From assembly GCA_025934735.1 (NCBI GenBank), contig JAICWP010000027.1:1-53642 (forward strand): a stretch of DNA of 53,642 nt, written 5' to 3'. The DNA is from Terriglobales bacterium. GTDB lineage: Bacteria; Acidobacteriota; Terriglobia; Terriglobales; Acidobacteriaceae. The notes below the pieces were generated by a model. That model saw only the letters and a list, made by a program, of their open reading frames with translations. It did no database searches and was not told where the DNA came from. Shown one piece after another: positions 43,210 to 51,851 of the stretch. Position numbers and translations under genes: made by a program. The stretch's first letter is position 1, and each line of letters opens with the position of its first letter.

Positions 43210-46200
43210 TCATTGCTGGCGGGTGACCTCCTGCTTAGCTTTGCCGGCGGCAGGGGCGCTGACTTCCACGGCGGGCGCCGCGCCGGGCAACGGCATGACG
43301 CCCTTCTCCAGCATGGCGCGGTTGAATGCGGGGATGCGCTTGTCCATGAGGGAGGCGTACTCGACCTTCACGGCATCGAGCTTGGTTTCAATCTCCTTCA
43401 GCAGCTCGTATGCAGTGTCGGTGGGCGGGAAACCGGTTCCCCCGGCCACGTCGCCGGCGCCGGGCCCGATCTCGGCGTTGAGCCAAAGCAGGCTGTAATA
43501 GACCTGGTAAGGCTCGACAAAATACTTGTCATCGCTGGCGGTAAGCGATTTCGAAACCAGCTTGTACTCCACTTCCTGCATCTGGCGGTCGGTATCGAGA
43601 GCGCTCTTGAGCAGCGCGGGATCGCCTTTCTCGCTGCGCAACATCCCGGCGGCATCGTGCAACTGCTTGCGCATCCATTCCAGGCGATTGACCATATCGG
43701 CCACGTCGCTGACCTCGTCGCGAATACGGAGCTGCAGCTTAACCGAGGCTTCAATTTGCGCGTCGGTGGCGGGGGAATGGGGATCGCGCACGATTTCCAG
43801 GGGCTGAGTATAGGCGTGGCCATCCACGGTGACGCGCACGGTGTATTTACCGGGTTCGGCCATGGGGCCCGGCAAATCTTTGGAGTCCATGCCCCAATGG
43901 GTGATGGGACGCGAATCCTTGCCCCAGAAGCGCGGCTCCTCCCAGATGTGCGGGTTGACCTCAGGCGTGGTGCGAAGGGCGACGAGGCGCGGGCCTTCAT
44001 ACCGAAGATCCCAGTCTACGCGGTTGAGGCCCTCCTTTCCCGTCCCCTTCAGGTCGCGAATGACTTTGCCATTCGAATCGAGGATGGCGATCTTCACCGG
44101 ATCTTTGGCGGCTTGTTTTAGCGAGTAAGTCACAAACGAATTGCCGATTTCGGGAAAGCGGAACGCCGGGCGCGAGGCGAACAGGCGCACATCCGCTGCG
44201 GTTTGCCGGCGGGCCATCTCTTCCAGCGGGGTGATGTCATCGAGGATGTAAATGCCGCGGCCGTAGGTGGAAACCACCAGGTCGTGAAAGTTGGGCTGCA
44301 CCACCGCCCAGGAAACCGTGGCGTGGGGCAAGCCTTCTTCGAGCGCGCTCCAGTGGCCGCCATCGTCCAGCGAGTAGTAGAGGCTGTTGCCGGTGCCGGC
44401 AAACAGCAGGCCGTTTTGATGCGGGTCTTCCGCGACGACGCGCACGTAAGCCAGCGGATGCCGGGGCAAGCCACCGCTAATGAGCTTCCAGGAGCGGCCA
44501 AAATCGCTGGTCTTGTAGATGTAGGGATCGCGGTTGTCCATGAGATGGAGATCAACCGAGATGTAGGTTGTTCCAGGATCGAAAAATGACGGCTGAATGC
44601 TGGTGATGGTGCCCCAGGCAGGCAGGCCAGCGACGTTTTTGGTGACATTGTTCCAGTGGCCGCCACCGTCGCGCGTGTACCAGACCTGGCCGTCGTTGGT
44701 GCCGGCCCAGATCAGGCCCTTTTGCAGGGTGGAAGGAGCAATGGCAAATACCACTTCGCCGTAGAACTGGCCGAGGTTGTCGCCCACCAGTCCGCCAGAA
44801 GAGATGATGCGGCTGGGATCTTTGGTGGAGAGATCGGGACTGATCACCGACCAGCTCTGGCCGCCGTTGGCGGTTCTAAAGATGACCTGGCAGCCGTAAT
44901 AAACGGTGTTGTGGTCGAAAGGATCAATGGCCAGAGGCGGAGTCCAGTGGCAGCGGTACTTCAAGTTGCTGGGTGGCGAGTCCAGCGTGTGCAGCCAGGG
45001 GCTGACGGAACGCGCCATTTTGCTGCGCGCATCCCAGCGGGTGACCTCGTCGCCATAGCAGGTGGCCCAGACGACGTTGGGGTCGGTGGGATCGGGCAGG
45101 GTGAAGCCGGATTCGCAGCCGCCCATGTGGTGGTCCCAGCCGGCATCGGGCGAAGCGCCGTATTCGGGCTCAGGAGCGAGGCTCGGCCCGCGCATGGTGC
45201 CATCATCCTGCATGTTGCCGTAAACGTAGTACGGCACCTGGTTGTCCACCGCGACGTGGTACATCTGGGCGATGGGCAGGGTGACGCGATGGAAGCCGCG
45301 GCCATGCACGGTGGTGATGATGAGGCCGCCATCGTCGGTGATGACGAAGCGGTCGGGATTGTGCGGGTCAATCCAGATGTCGTGGGTGTCGCCTCCCCAG
45401 TGGACGGAACGGAAGGTCTGGCCACCGTCGAGGGATTGGTGGAAGGCGCTGTTGGCCACCAGAACTTCATTTTCGTTGCGCGGAGAAACGGCTAGGCGAA
45501 TGTAGTAGCCGGCGCGGCCGATGAGGGCGCGGTCCCAGTTAACCACGCGCCAGTGTTCGCCGGCATCGTCGGAGCGCCAGAGCGAGCCCTGGTCGGCGGT
45601 TTGAATGAGAGCATAGACGCGATTGGAGTCATTGGGCGCAACCGCTACATCAATCTTGCCGACCGGCGATTTGGGAAGTCCGTGGCCCTGGATGCGGGTC
45701 CAGTGGCTGCCGCCATCGCGCGAAACCCAGACGCCGCTGCCGGGGCCGCCGCTGAGCTCGGCGTAGGTGTGCATTTCCACCTGCCACATGCCGGCGAAGA
45801 GGACCAGCGGATTCTGCGGATCCATGGACAGCCCAGAGCAGCCAGTGTTCTCATCCGCGAACAGGACGCGGTTCCAGTGCTGGCCGCCATCGGTGGTGCG
45901 GAACACGCCGCGCTCCTGCTGCGGGCCGGTGAGGCGGCCAAGGGCGCAAACGAAGACGGTATTGGGATCGCGCGGGCTGACGATGACGCGGCCGATGCGG
46001 CCGGTTTCGTCCAAGCCCATGCGGGTCCAAGTGTGGCCGGCGTCGGTGGACTTGTAAATGCCGTTGCCGGTGACATCGCTGTCGCGAATGGCCCACGCCT
46101 CGCCTGTACCTGCCCAGACGATGCTGGGATCGGAGGGCGCCACCGCCAGAGCGCCGATGGCCATGGCAGGCTGCTTGTCGAAGACCGGCGCCCATTTATT

Positions 46201-46434
46201 GCCGCCGTCGCTGGATTTCCACACGCCACCCGAGGCAGCGCCGGCGTAATAAGTGCTGGGATCGCCGGGCACGCCGGCGATAGAGGCCACGCGGTTGCCA
46301 ACCTCCGGGCCAACGAAACGGAAGCGGAAGCCTTGCTCTTTTTTGTCGTGGTCGCCTTCCTGGGCAAAGGCAGCGAAAGCCAGGCAGAAAATGATTGAGG
46401 AAACCAGGAGCAGGCGTGGCCGGGCGATTGTCAT
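43210..46434 (-). CDS. Large secreted BNR/VPS10-like beta-propeller protein, 1074 aa
   Basis: The signal peptide (RPRLLLVSSIIFCLAFAAFA) is followed by many BNR/sortilin-type repeats with the S-x-D-x-G-x-x-W Asp-box: KSSDGGNKWAPV, KSTDAGHTWTRM, RTTDGGQHWNRV, VSRDGGSHWTRI, RSDDAGEHWRVV, RTANGGQSWSVI, TRDGGGHWNNV, KTSDFGRSWKLI and YSLDDGGHWSAL. That is one or two beta-propellers over about 740 residues. The C-terminal third has a beta-sandwich (VKIAILDSNGKVIRDLKGTG; PGKYTVRVTVDGHAYTQPLE) and a helical end. Annotated elsewhere as glycosyl hydrolase or WD40/YVTN/BNR protein; no catalytic residues can be claimed. The start ATG 46434 (MTIARPRL) has GAGG upstream; the longer frame to 46515 would precede the signal peptide. 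Confidence 0.88.
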   Translation of the reverse strand: MTIARPRLLLVSSIIFCLAFAAFAQEGDHDKKEQGFRFRFVGPEVGNRVASIAGVPGDPSTYYAGAASGGVWKSSDGGNKWAPVFDKQPAMAIGALAVAPSDPSIVWAGTGEAWAIRDSDVTGNGIYKSTDAGHTWTRMGLDETGRIGRVIVSPRDPNTVFVCALGRLTGPQQERGVFRTTDGGQHWNRVLFADENTGCSGLSMDPQNPLVLFAGMWQVEMHTYAELSGGPGSGVWVSRDGGSHWTRIQGHGLPKSPVGKIDVAVAPNDSNRVYALIQTADQGSLWRSDDAGEHWRVVNWDRALIGRAGYYIRLAVSPRNENEVLVANSAFHQSLDGGQTFRSVHWGGDTHDIWIDPHNPDRFVITDDGGLIITTVHGRGFHRVTLPIAQMYHVAVDNQVPYYVYGNMQDDGTMRGPSLAPEPEYGASPDAGWDHHMGGCESGFTLPDPTDPNVVWATCYGDEVTRWDARSKMARSVSPWLHTLDSPPSNLKYRCHWTPPLAIDPFDHNTVYYGCQVIFRTANGGQSWSVISPDLSTKDPSRIISSGGLVGDNLGQFYGEVVFAIAPSTLQKGLIWAGTNDGQVWYTRDGGGHWNNVTKNVAGLPAWGTITSIQPSFFDPGTTYISVDLHLMDNRDPYIYKTSDFGRSWKLISGGLPRHPLAYVRVVAEDPHQNGLLFAGTGNSLYYSLDDGGHWSALEEGLPHATVSWAVVQPNFHDLVVSTYGRGIYILDDITPLEEMARRQTAADVRLFASRPAFRFPEIGNSFVTYSLKQAAKDPVKIAILDSNGKVIRDLKGTGKEGLNRVDWDLRYEGPRLVALRTTPEVNPHIWEEPRFWGKDSRPITHWGMDSKDLPGPMAEPGKYTVRVTVDGHAYTQPLEIVRDPHSPATDAQIEASVKLQLRIRDEVSDVADMVNRLEWMRKQLHDAAGMLRSEKGDPALLKSALDTDRQMQEVEYKLVSKSLTASDDKYFVEPYQVYYSLLWLNAEIGPGAGDVAGGTGFPPTDTAYELLKEIETKLDAVKVEYASLMDKRIPAFNRAMLEKGVMPLPGAAPAVEVSAPAAGKAKQEVTRQQ

Positions 46435-46710
46435 GATTCGACCTCGTGTTATGCGTGCAGGCGCATGCTTTGGGCCGGCACAATGGGGCCGTACGGGAAC
46501 CAGAAGCGGCGCCAAGTCTTAGGCCCATATAATGTATCCAACATTCAGCCGCTCTGTGAAACAAAACAGGTGGCCGCGGTTCTGTCCCGGCCGCCCAAAG
46601 GCTGGCAAGGTTAGCTTGCCCGCACCGGCGAGGTCGCCTGTGCCCACGTGGGCAATCGAGGCGAGGGTCCTGTGCCCACGTGCTCTCACCAGCGTGCCCG
46701 GACTCCTCGG

Positions 46711-46716
46711 TATAAT
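46711..46716 (+). promoter_or_regulatory. -10 box of the ygfZ operon
   Basis: A consensus TATAAT lies 11 bases before ATG 46728, so transcription should start within about 5 bases of the start codon, giving a very short or no leader. No good -35 is seen at the usual distance. Confidence 0.5.
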
Positions 46717-46727
46717 TAAGAATTCGC

Positions 46728-47774
46728 ATGGTTTCGACTACCTCAACTGAGAAGCTGGGCCTGCGGCGGGGTGAATATGCCGGCGCTGAAACCGCGCTGG
46801 TATTCTCTGAGCCGCTCGCTGAATTCCTGGCCCTGCGCTCCGGCTGCGGCGTTTACGAGCTGGGCTGGGAGCGCCAATTCCTGATCTCCGGCCGCGACCG
46901 GGTGCGTTGGCTGAACGGCATGATCAGCAACAACGTCCGCGATTTGGCCGCCGGGCACGGCGTCTACGCCTTTGTGCTGACGCCTCAGGGCCACATCGTG
47001 GGCGACCTTCATATCTACAACCGCGGCGATGATTTTGTGATGGTTGCCGAGGTGGCCCAAGCAGACAAGCTCTATGCCCACCTGAAGCGGTTCATCATCA
47101 TGGACCAGGTGGAGTTCAAGCCGGCCGAGGAGTGGGCCGCGATCGGAATCCAGGGGCCGAACGCGGAAGCAACGCTGCGCGCCGCCGGGATCGAAGTTCC
47201 CGGGCTGGAGCCATTGCAGCTGGCGGATGTGAAATGCGGAGCAGCCCAAGCAACCCTGGTTCGCGGCGATCACCCGCTCTCGGCCAGCTATGAATTATGG
47301 TCGACTGCCGGGCAGGCGCCGGCGCTCTGGGATGCGCTGATCAAGGCCGGGGCCACGCCGGTCGGGGCAGAGGCTTTAGAGCTGGCCCGCATCGCCGGCG
47401 GAATTCCCCGCTACGGGCAGGACATTCGCGAGCGCGACCTGCCGCAGGAAACCGGCCAGATGCGCGCCGTCAGCTTTACCAAAGGCTGCTACATTGGACA
47501 GGAAATTCTGGAACGCATTCGCGCCCGCGGCAGCCTGCACCGCACCTTTACCGGCTTTCGCATCGTGGAAGGTCCGCTGCCCGCGCCCGGCTCCAAAGTG
47601 CAGGCCGGCGGCAAAGAAGTTGGCGAAATCACCAGCGCGGCCGTGCTTCCGGCGAACCATGGGCAAGTAGCGGTAGCCCTGGGATACATCCGCAAAGAGG
47701 CCGGGGCCGCCGGTGCGGTAGTCGAAATTGGGGCCTCGCGCGCCCAGGTGGAAGCTTTGCCCTTTACTTTATGA
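46728..47774 (+). CDS. ygfZ: YgfZ/GcvT-fold folate-binding protein, 348 aa
   Basis: Member of the YgfZ (COG0354) family, which supports repair or assembly of iron-sulfur proteins with tetrahydrofolate. Signature KGCYIGQEILERI (about residues 251-263). Other parts: the N-terminal GcvT-like domain VYELGWERQFLISGRDRVRW, NGMISNNVRDLAAGHGVYAF, and the C-terminal barrel ending SAAVLPANHGQVAVALGYIR. First gene of a co-oriented run with the DUF1844 protein (24-bp gap), an MBL hydrolase and ribF. The start MVSTTSTEK is preceded by a TATAAT promoter box instead of a ribosome-binding site. Confidence 0.93.
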   Translation: MVSTTSTEKLGLRRGEYAGAETALVFSEPLAEFLALRSGCGVYELGWERQFLISGRDRVRWLNGMISNNVRDLAAGHGVYAFVLTPQGHIVGDLHIYNRGDDFVMVAEVAQADKLYAHLKRFIIMDQVEFKPAEEWAAIGIQGPNAEATLRAAGIEVPGLEPLQLADVKCGAAQATLVRGDHPLSASYELWSTAGQAPALWDALIKAGATPVGAEALELARIAGGIPRYGQDIRERDLPQETGQMRAVSFTKGCYIGQEILERIRARGSLHRTFTGFRIVEGPLPAPGSKVQAGGKEVGEITSAAVLPANHGQVAVALGYIRKEAGAAGAVVEIGASRAQVEALPFTL

Positions 47775-47798
47775 TTCGCATAAACGATCTGAACTCTT

Positions 47799-48401
47799 AT
47801 GGCCGAAAAGAAGCCTGAATTTACCGTAACCGACCGCCGCCTCTTCACTCCGGAAGGCGAATTGCGCCCTGACACCCCCGAGGAGCAAACGGCTCCTCCC
47901 AGCAAACCAGCGACCGAGGCCAAGGCTCCGGAGCCGCCCAAAACAGCCGAGGCTGCGCCGCAGACTCCTCCGCCGCAGACTCCTCCGCCGCAGACTCCTC
48001 CGCCACCCAGCGCCGCGGATCAGAAAACCCAGGCGGAAGCCTACTCCAAGTCCACCAGCGAGCTGGATGCGCGCCTGAAGCGCGAACTCGGCTCGACCCA
48101 GGCCCAGGACCTGCAAATCACCTTTGAGCGCTTCCTGGCATCGCTTTATATGACTGCCCTGCTGCAGCTCGGCCTGGTGCAGGAACAGGGTGCCCGGCCA
48201 CAAATTGACCTGATCGGCGCACGGCAGACGATTGACACTATCGAAATCCTCAAAGAAAAGACCAAGGGCAATCTCACCTCGGCGGAAGAAGGCTTTCTGC
48301 AGAACGTGCTCTACGAATTGCACATGGCCTACATCGAGGTGACCAACGCGCTGGCGCGCGGTGCCCAGGCCCCGGGCCAGCCCGGACCCAAGCAGCAATG
48401 A
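47799..48401 (+). CDS. DUF1844-domain protein with QTPPP repeats, 200 aa
   Basis: The disordered N-terminal half (EEQTAPPSKPATEAKAPEPP) includes three tandem QTPPP units encoded by a 15-bp direct repeat (about 47961-48004). The C-terminal half matches DUF1844: LQITFERFLASLYMTALLQL, IDLIGARQTIDTIEILKEKT, LTSAEEGFLQNVLYELHMAY. Function unknown; widespread in Acidobacteria and Deltaproteobacteria. Its last four bases (ATGA, 48398-48401) contain the start of the next gene, showing translational coupling with the MBL hydrolase. Confidence 0.9.
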   Translation: MAEKKPEFTVTDRRLFTPEGELRPDTPEEQTAPPSKPATEAKAPEPPKTAEAAPQTPPPQTPPPQTPPPPSAADQKTQAEAYSKSTSELDARLKRELGSTQAQDLQITFERFLASLYMTALLQLGLVQEQGARPQIDLIGARQTIDTIEILKEKTKGNLTSAEEGFLQNVLYELHMAYIEVTNALARGAQAPGQPGPKQQ

Positions 48402-49168
48402 AAGCAGTGCTCACCGTGATGGGCAGCGGCACCTCCATGGGAGTGCCCACCATCGGCTGCACCTGCGCGGTGTGCACTTCTTCCGATCCTCACGACCGCC
48501 GCACTCGCCCTTCGGTTCTTATTGAGTACGGCGGGCGCGTAATCCTGATTGATACCACCCCCGATTTTCGCGAGCAGGCGCTGCGCGAGGGGGTGCGCCA
48601 GCTGGACGCGGTGCTCTATACCCACGCCCATGCCGACCACATCCTGGGACTCGACGACCTGCGCCCGCTCAGCTTCCATCGGGAAGGGCGCATTCCGCTC
48701 TATGCCAGTGATACCGTGGCCCGCGTCCTGCGCGGCATGTTCCGCTACATTTTTGACGACGGGTACAAGTACGGCACCATGGCGCAGGTGGAGATGCACA
48801 CCGTGACTGGCCCGGTGGAGCTGTATGGCGCCCGCTTCGAGCCGGTGAAGGTTCTTCATGGCGATACTGAAATTTACGGGTATCGCTTCGGGTCCGCCGC
48901 CTACCTCACCGACTTCAGCACCATTCCGGAGGCGTCGTTTGCCCAGCTGCAGAAGTTGGACATTTTGTTTTTGGACGCGCTGCGGCACAAGCCTCATCCC
49001 ACGCACTCGACGGTTGAAAACTCGGTGCGCATTGTGGAGCAGCTGCAGCCGAAGCGCGCCTTCTTTACCCATATTTGCCATGACCTGCCGCACCAGCAAA
49101 CGAACGCTTCCCTGCCCTCACACGTGCGCCTGGCGCACGACGGACTGAAGCTGGAATTTGAGATTTAG
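48398..49168 (+). CDS. MBL-fold metallohydrolase, PhnP-like, 256 aa
   Basis: Metallo-beta-lactamase fold with the di-metal motif HAHADHILGLDDL (about residues 75-87), GSGTSMGVPTIGC at the N-terminus, the Cys cluster CTCAVC (21-26) that binds a structural zinc in PhnP, SAAYLTDFSTIPE, DALRHKPHPTH and FFTHICHDL supplying further metal ligands. PhnP cleaves cyclic phosphodiesters; relatives include RNase Z-like and lipoate-associated hydrolases, so the substrate is uncertain. Cytosolic. Overlaps the DUF1844 gene by ATGA. Confidence 0.9.
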   Translation: MKAVLTVMGSGTSMGVPTIGCTCAVCTSSDPHDRRTRPSVLIEYGGRVILIDTTPDFREQALREGVRQLDAVLYTHAHADHILGLDDLRPLSFHREGRIPLYASDTVARVLRGMFRYIFDDGYKYGTMAQVEMHTVTGPVELYGARFEPVKVLHGDTEIYGYRFGSAAYLTDFSTIPEASFAQLQKLDILFLDALRHKPHPTHSTVENSVRIVEQLQPKRAFFTHICHDLPHQQTNASLPSHVRLAHDGLKLEFEI

Positions 49169-49288
49169 TAGTTGGTTGTTGGTAGTTGGTAGCGGGTAGT
49201 TGCGGAAACGACGGGAGCGGAACAGAGCTTAGCAGCGGAAAAAGGAATACCCACTGGACCGACCACTGGCCAACAATCACTGACTACG
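49167..49288. repeat. Imperfect inverted repeat between MBL and ribF genes
   Basis: TAGTAGTTGGTTGTTGGTAG, continuing TTGG, at the left end is partly complementary to CCACTGGCCAACAATCACTG, continuing ACTA, at the right end (about two thirds of positions). The arms touch the stop codon on one side and the ATG of ribF on the other, as in the repeat at 16395-16591. Confidence 0.45.
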
Positions 49289-49289
49289 A

Positions 49290-50237
49290 ATGAAAGTCTT
49301 CCGCCATCTCGAAGAGCTTCCCGCTGACCTGGGCGGCACTGTGCTTAGCGTTGGCAACTTCGATGGCGTGCACCGGGCCCATCAACACGTGCTGGGGGAA
49401 GTGGTGGGCCGCGCCCGGGAGCTAGGCGCAGTCTCGCTGGCGGTGACTTTCGACCCGCATCCCACGCGCATTCTCCAACCCGATGCCGCGCCGCCCCTCA
49501 TCACTCCCCTGCCCATCAAGCTGCGCCTGCTGGCTGCCGCCGGATTGGACGCTGTTCTACTGCTGCCGTTTACCCGCGATCTCTCCCTGCTTACGCCGCG
49601 CCAGTTCGCCGAGGAAATCCTGCACCGCAAACTGCATGCACGCGAAGTGCACGAGGGCTTCAATTTCCGTTTCGGGTGCAAGGCCAAAGGTGACGTGCCG
49701 CAGCTGATCGAGTTCGGCCGCGAGTTCGGATTTGAAGTGAAGGTTTATCCCGAGATGTGCATCCGCGGCCACTCGGTTTCCAGCAGCCGGGTGCGCGACC
49801 TGGTTGGCGCCGAGGGCGACGTCAGCGATGCCCGGCAACTGCTGGGCCGCCCCTTCAGCATCATTTCCAACCCGGGTCGGGGCCGCGGTTACGGCGCCAA
49901 GTACACGGTGCCCACCATCAACCTGAGCCGCTACGGAGAGCTGGCCCCGCGCAATGGCGTGTACATTACCCGGACGCGCGTGGCGGAGGAGTGCTTCGAT
50001 TCGGTAACGAATGTGGGCAATCGCCCTACGTTCGGCGTGGAGTCGTTTGCGATTGAAACTCACCTCTTGAACTTCCATCCTCTGGAATTGACCCCGGAAA
50101 CCGAGGTGGAGCTGTTCTTTCTGCGGCGGCTGCGGGCGGAGATCAAGTTTCCTTCGGTGGAGGACCTGCGCGCCCAGATCGCCGCCGACGTTCGCCACGC
50201 CCGCCGGTACTTTCATCTGCTAAATGCACGGCAATAA
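49290..50237 (+). CDS. ribF: Bifunctional riboflavin kinase / FMN adenylyltransferase, 315 aa
   Basis: Makes FMN and FAD from riboflavin. N-terminal adenylyltransferase domain: LSVGNFDGVHRAHQHVL with the HxGH-like signature, VTFDPHPTRILQP, FNFRFGCKAKGDV and the VSSSRVRDLV KMSKS-like motif. C-terminal kinase domain: GRPFSIISNPGRGRGYGAKY, TVPTINL (PTxN motif), NGVYITR, VTNVGNRPTFG and IETHLLNF. Full length. No FMN riboswitch is visible upstream; the 121-bp gap instead contains the imperfect inverted repeat. The many flavoproteins in this window need its product, but nothing ties them together genetically. Confidence 0.97.
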   Translation: MKVFRHLEELPADLGGTVLSVGNFDGVHRAHQHVLGEVVGRARELGAVSLAVTFDPHPTRILQPDAAPPLITPLPIKLRLLAAAGLDAVLLLPFTRDLSLLTPRQFAEEILHRKLHAREVHEGFNFRFGCKAKGDVPQLIEFGREFGFEVKVYPEMCIRGHSVSSSRVRDLVGAEGDVSDARQLLGRPFSIISNPGRGRGYGAKYTVPTINLSRYGELAPRNGVYITRTRVAEECFDSVTNVGNRPTFGVESFAIETHLLNFHPLELTPETEVELFFLRRLRAEIKFPSVEDLRAQIAADVRHARRYFHLLNARQ

Positions 50238-50285
50238 CCTCCCGGTAAAGACTCCCTCGGTCCGCTCTGCGATGCCAGTCGCTCT

Positions 50286-50329
50286 GGGGTGTTTCGACTC
50301 GGGCATGCGCCCTCGCTCAACATGACAGG
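50286..50329 (-). repeat. Inverted copy of the TGTCAT/GAGCGAGG repeat
   Basis: GGGGTGTTTCGACTCGGGCA followed by TGCGCCCTCGCTCAACATGA and CAG, between ribF and the MFS gene. Confidence 0.75.
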
Positions 50330-50403
50330 CAGTTCTCGGGAACGCGCCTAGCTCAACCTGGCAGGCAGTTCAAGACACGGAATTAAAGTACAATTCGCCC
50401 ACC

Positions 50404-51675
50404 ATGGCCGGCAGCGCCGCTTTCAGGGTCTCGACCATCCCGCGCGAACAACGCCGCACGCTGATCGCCGCCGGGCTGGGCTGGATGCTGGACGCGTTCG
50501 ACGTCATGCTGTACGCGCTGGTGCTGGCCCACATCATGCGCGACCTGGGCATGAGCAAGGGCACGGCTGGCTTGCTCAACACGCTCACCCTGCTAGCCTC
50601 GGGCATTGGCGGCGTATTCTTCGGCTTCATCGCTGACCGCATCGGGCGCAAGCGCGCGCTGATGGCCACCATCCTGACCTACTCCGTGTTCTCTTTCGCT
50701 TGCGGCTTTTCCACCTCCATTTTCATGCTGGCCTGCTTCCGCTTCGTGCTGGGACTGGGCATGGGCGGGGAATGGAACACCGGCGCGGCGCTGGTTGCGG
50801 AGACCTGGCCCGGCGAGCAGCGCGCTAAGGCGCTGTCCATCGTGCAGAGTTCGTGGGCATTAGGTTATGCGCTGGCCGCGCTGGTGGCGGGTATTGTGCT
50901 GCAATTCGCCAGCTGGCGAACCGTATTCTTTATAGGCGTGTTGCCCGCACTGATCATTTTCTGGATTCTGAAAAGTGTTCCGGAGTCGGAAATGTGGGAG
51001 CAGCAACGCAGTGCAGCACTTACCGCAACCACTGCCGGCTCGGCGAAGATGCACGCGCCAGAGGATTCCTTCTTCCATCTTTTTTCTCGCTCCTACGCTC
51101 GCTATACCATCGCTCTTCTGCTGGTGAACTTCTTCGGCCTGTTCGCCTGGTGGGGACTGTTCACCTGGATTCCTCCTTACCTCTCGTTGCCGGTGTCCCA
51201 GGGCGGGCGCGGTTTTGGCGTGATGAGCACCACCGCACTTCTCCTATTTCTCAATCTGGCGGGAATGTTTCCCGGGTACCTGACTTTTGGCTGGATCGCC
51301 GACCGCCTGGGACGGCGCAATGGCTTTATTCTGTACACGCTGATAGCAGCACTTCTAGTGCCGCTTTATGCCATGGCCCGCTCGGAGTGGGCGCTTCTGT
51401 TCCTCGGCGCGCTGGTGGCGTTCTTCGGCACCGGCTTCTTTTCCGGATCGGGAATTATTGGCAGCGAGATATTCCCCACACGTCTGCGGGCGAGGGCGCT
51501 GGGATTCACCTACAACGGGGCACGCACCCTGAGCGCGGTCGCGCCGTTCGTGATTGGCCGGGTGGGACAGGTAAAAGGTTTGGGCTGGGCCTTCTACCTT
51601 TGTTCTGGTTCCTTTCTGCTCGCCACACTCGTCGCGACGCAGTTGCCGGAAACGCGCGGGAAGCAACTGGAGTGA
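50404..51675 (+). CDS. MFS transporter, sugar/aromatic-acid:H+ symporter type, 423 aa
   Basis: Twelve-helix major facilitator. Helix 1 carries the GWMLDAFDVMLYALVLA motif with paired Asp residues typical of the AAHS / sialic-acid-type symporters. The A-loop between helices 2 and 3 reads FFGFIADRIGRKRAL (GxxxDRxGRR-like), repeated between helices 8 and 9 as GWIADRLGRRNGF. Helix 4 region RFVLGLGMGGEWNTGAALVA. Inner membrane. A -10-like TACAAT at 50389-50394 sits only nine bases before the ATG, another very short leader. The substrate is unknown; acyl or aromatic acids are typical, and an imino-acid link to the hydroxyproline genes is only a guess. Confidence 0.9.
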   Translation: MAGSAAFRVSTIPREQRRTLIAAGLGWMLDAFDVMLYALVLAHIMRDLGMSKGTAGLLNTLTLLASGIGGVFFGFIADRIGRKRALMATILTYSVFSFACGFSTSIFMLACFRFVLGLGMGGEWNTGAALVAETWPGEQRAKALSIVQSSWALGYALAALVAGIVLQFASWRTVFFIGVLPALIIFWILKSVPESEMWEQQRSAALTATTAGSAKMHAPEDSFFHLFSRSYARYTIALLLVNFFGLFAWWGLFTWIPPYLSLPVSQGGRGFGVMSTTALLLFLNLAGMFPGYLTFGWIADRLGRRNGFILYTLIAALLVPLYAMARSEWALLFLGALVAFFGTGFFSGSGIIGSEIFPTRLRARALGFTYNGARTLSAVAPFVIGRVGQVKGLGWAFYLCSGSFLLATLVATQLPETRGKQLE

Positions 51676-51851
51676 GGTGCGGCGCCTTACCGCGAACGCA
51701 CGCCGCAGGAAGTAGTCCTGCTGAACAGCTTCAGCCGTGAAGTATCCGGCGTGCAGCGACCCCGACGCGGCTGCGCGAGGATCGAGACACTGCACGCGAG
51801 ATCCCTCGAGGCTAAAGCCCCTCGGGATGACGCCGGTTTCCGCGGATACTA

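Noticed and set aside
49169-49289. FMN riboswitch before ribF
   Set aside because: The gap is only 121 bp and lacks the RFN-element conserved boxes; it holds an imperfect simple inverted repeat instead.
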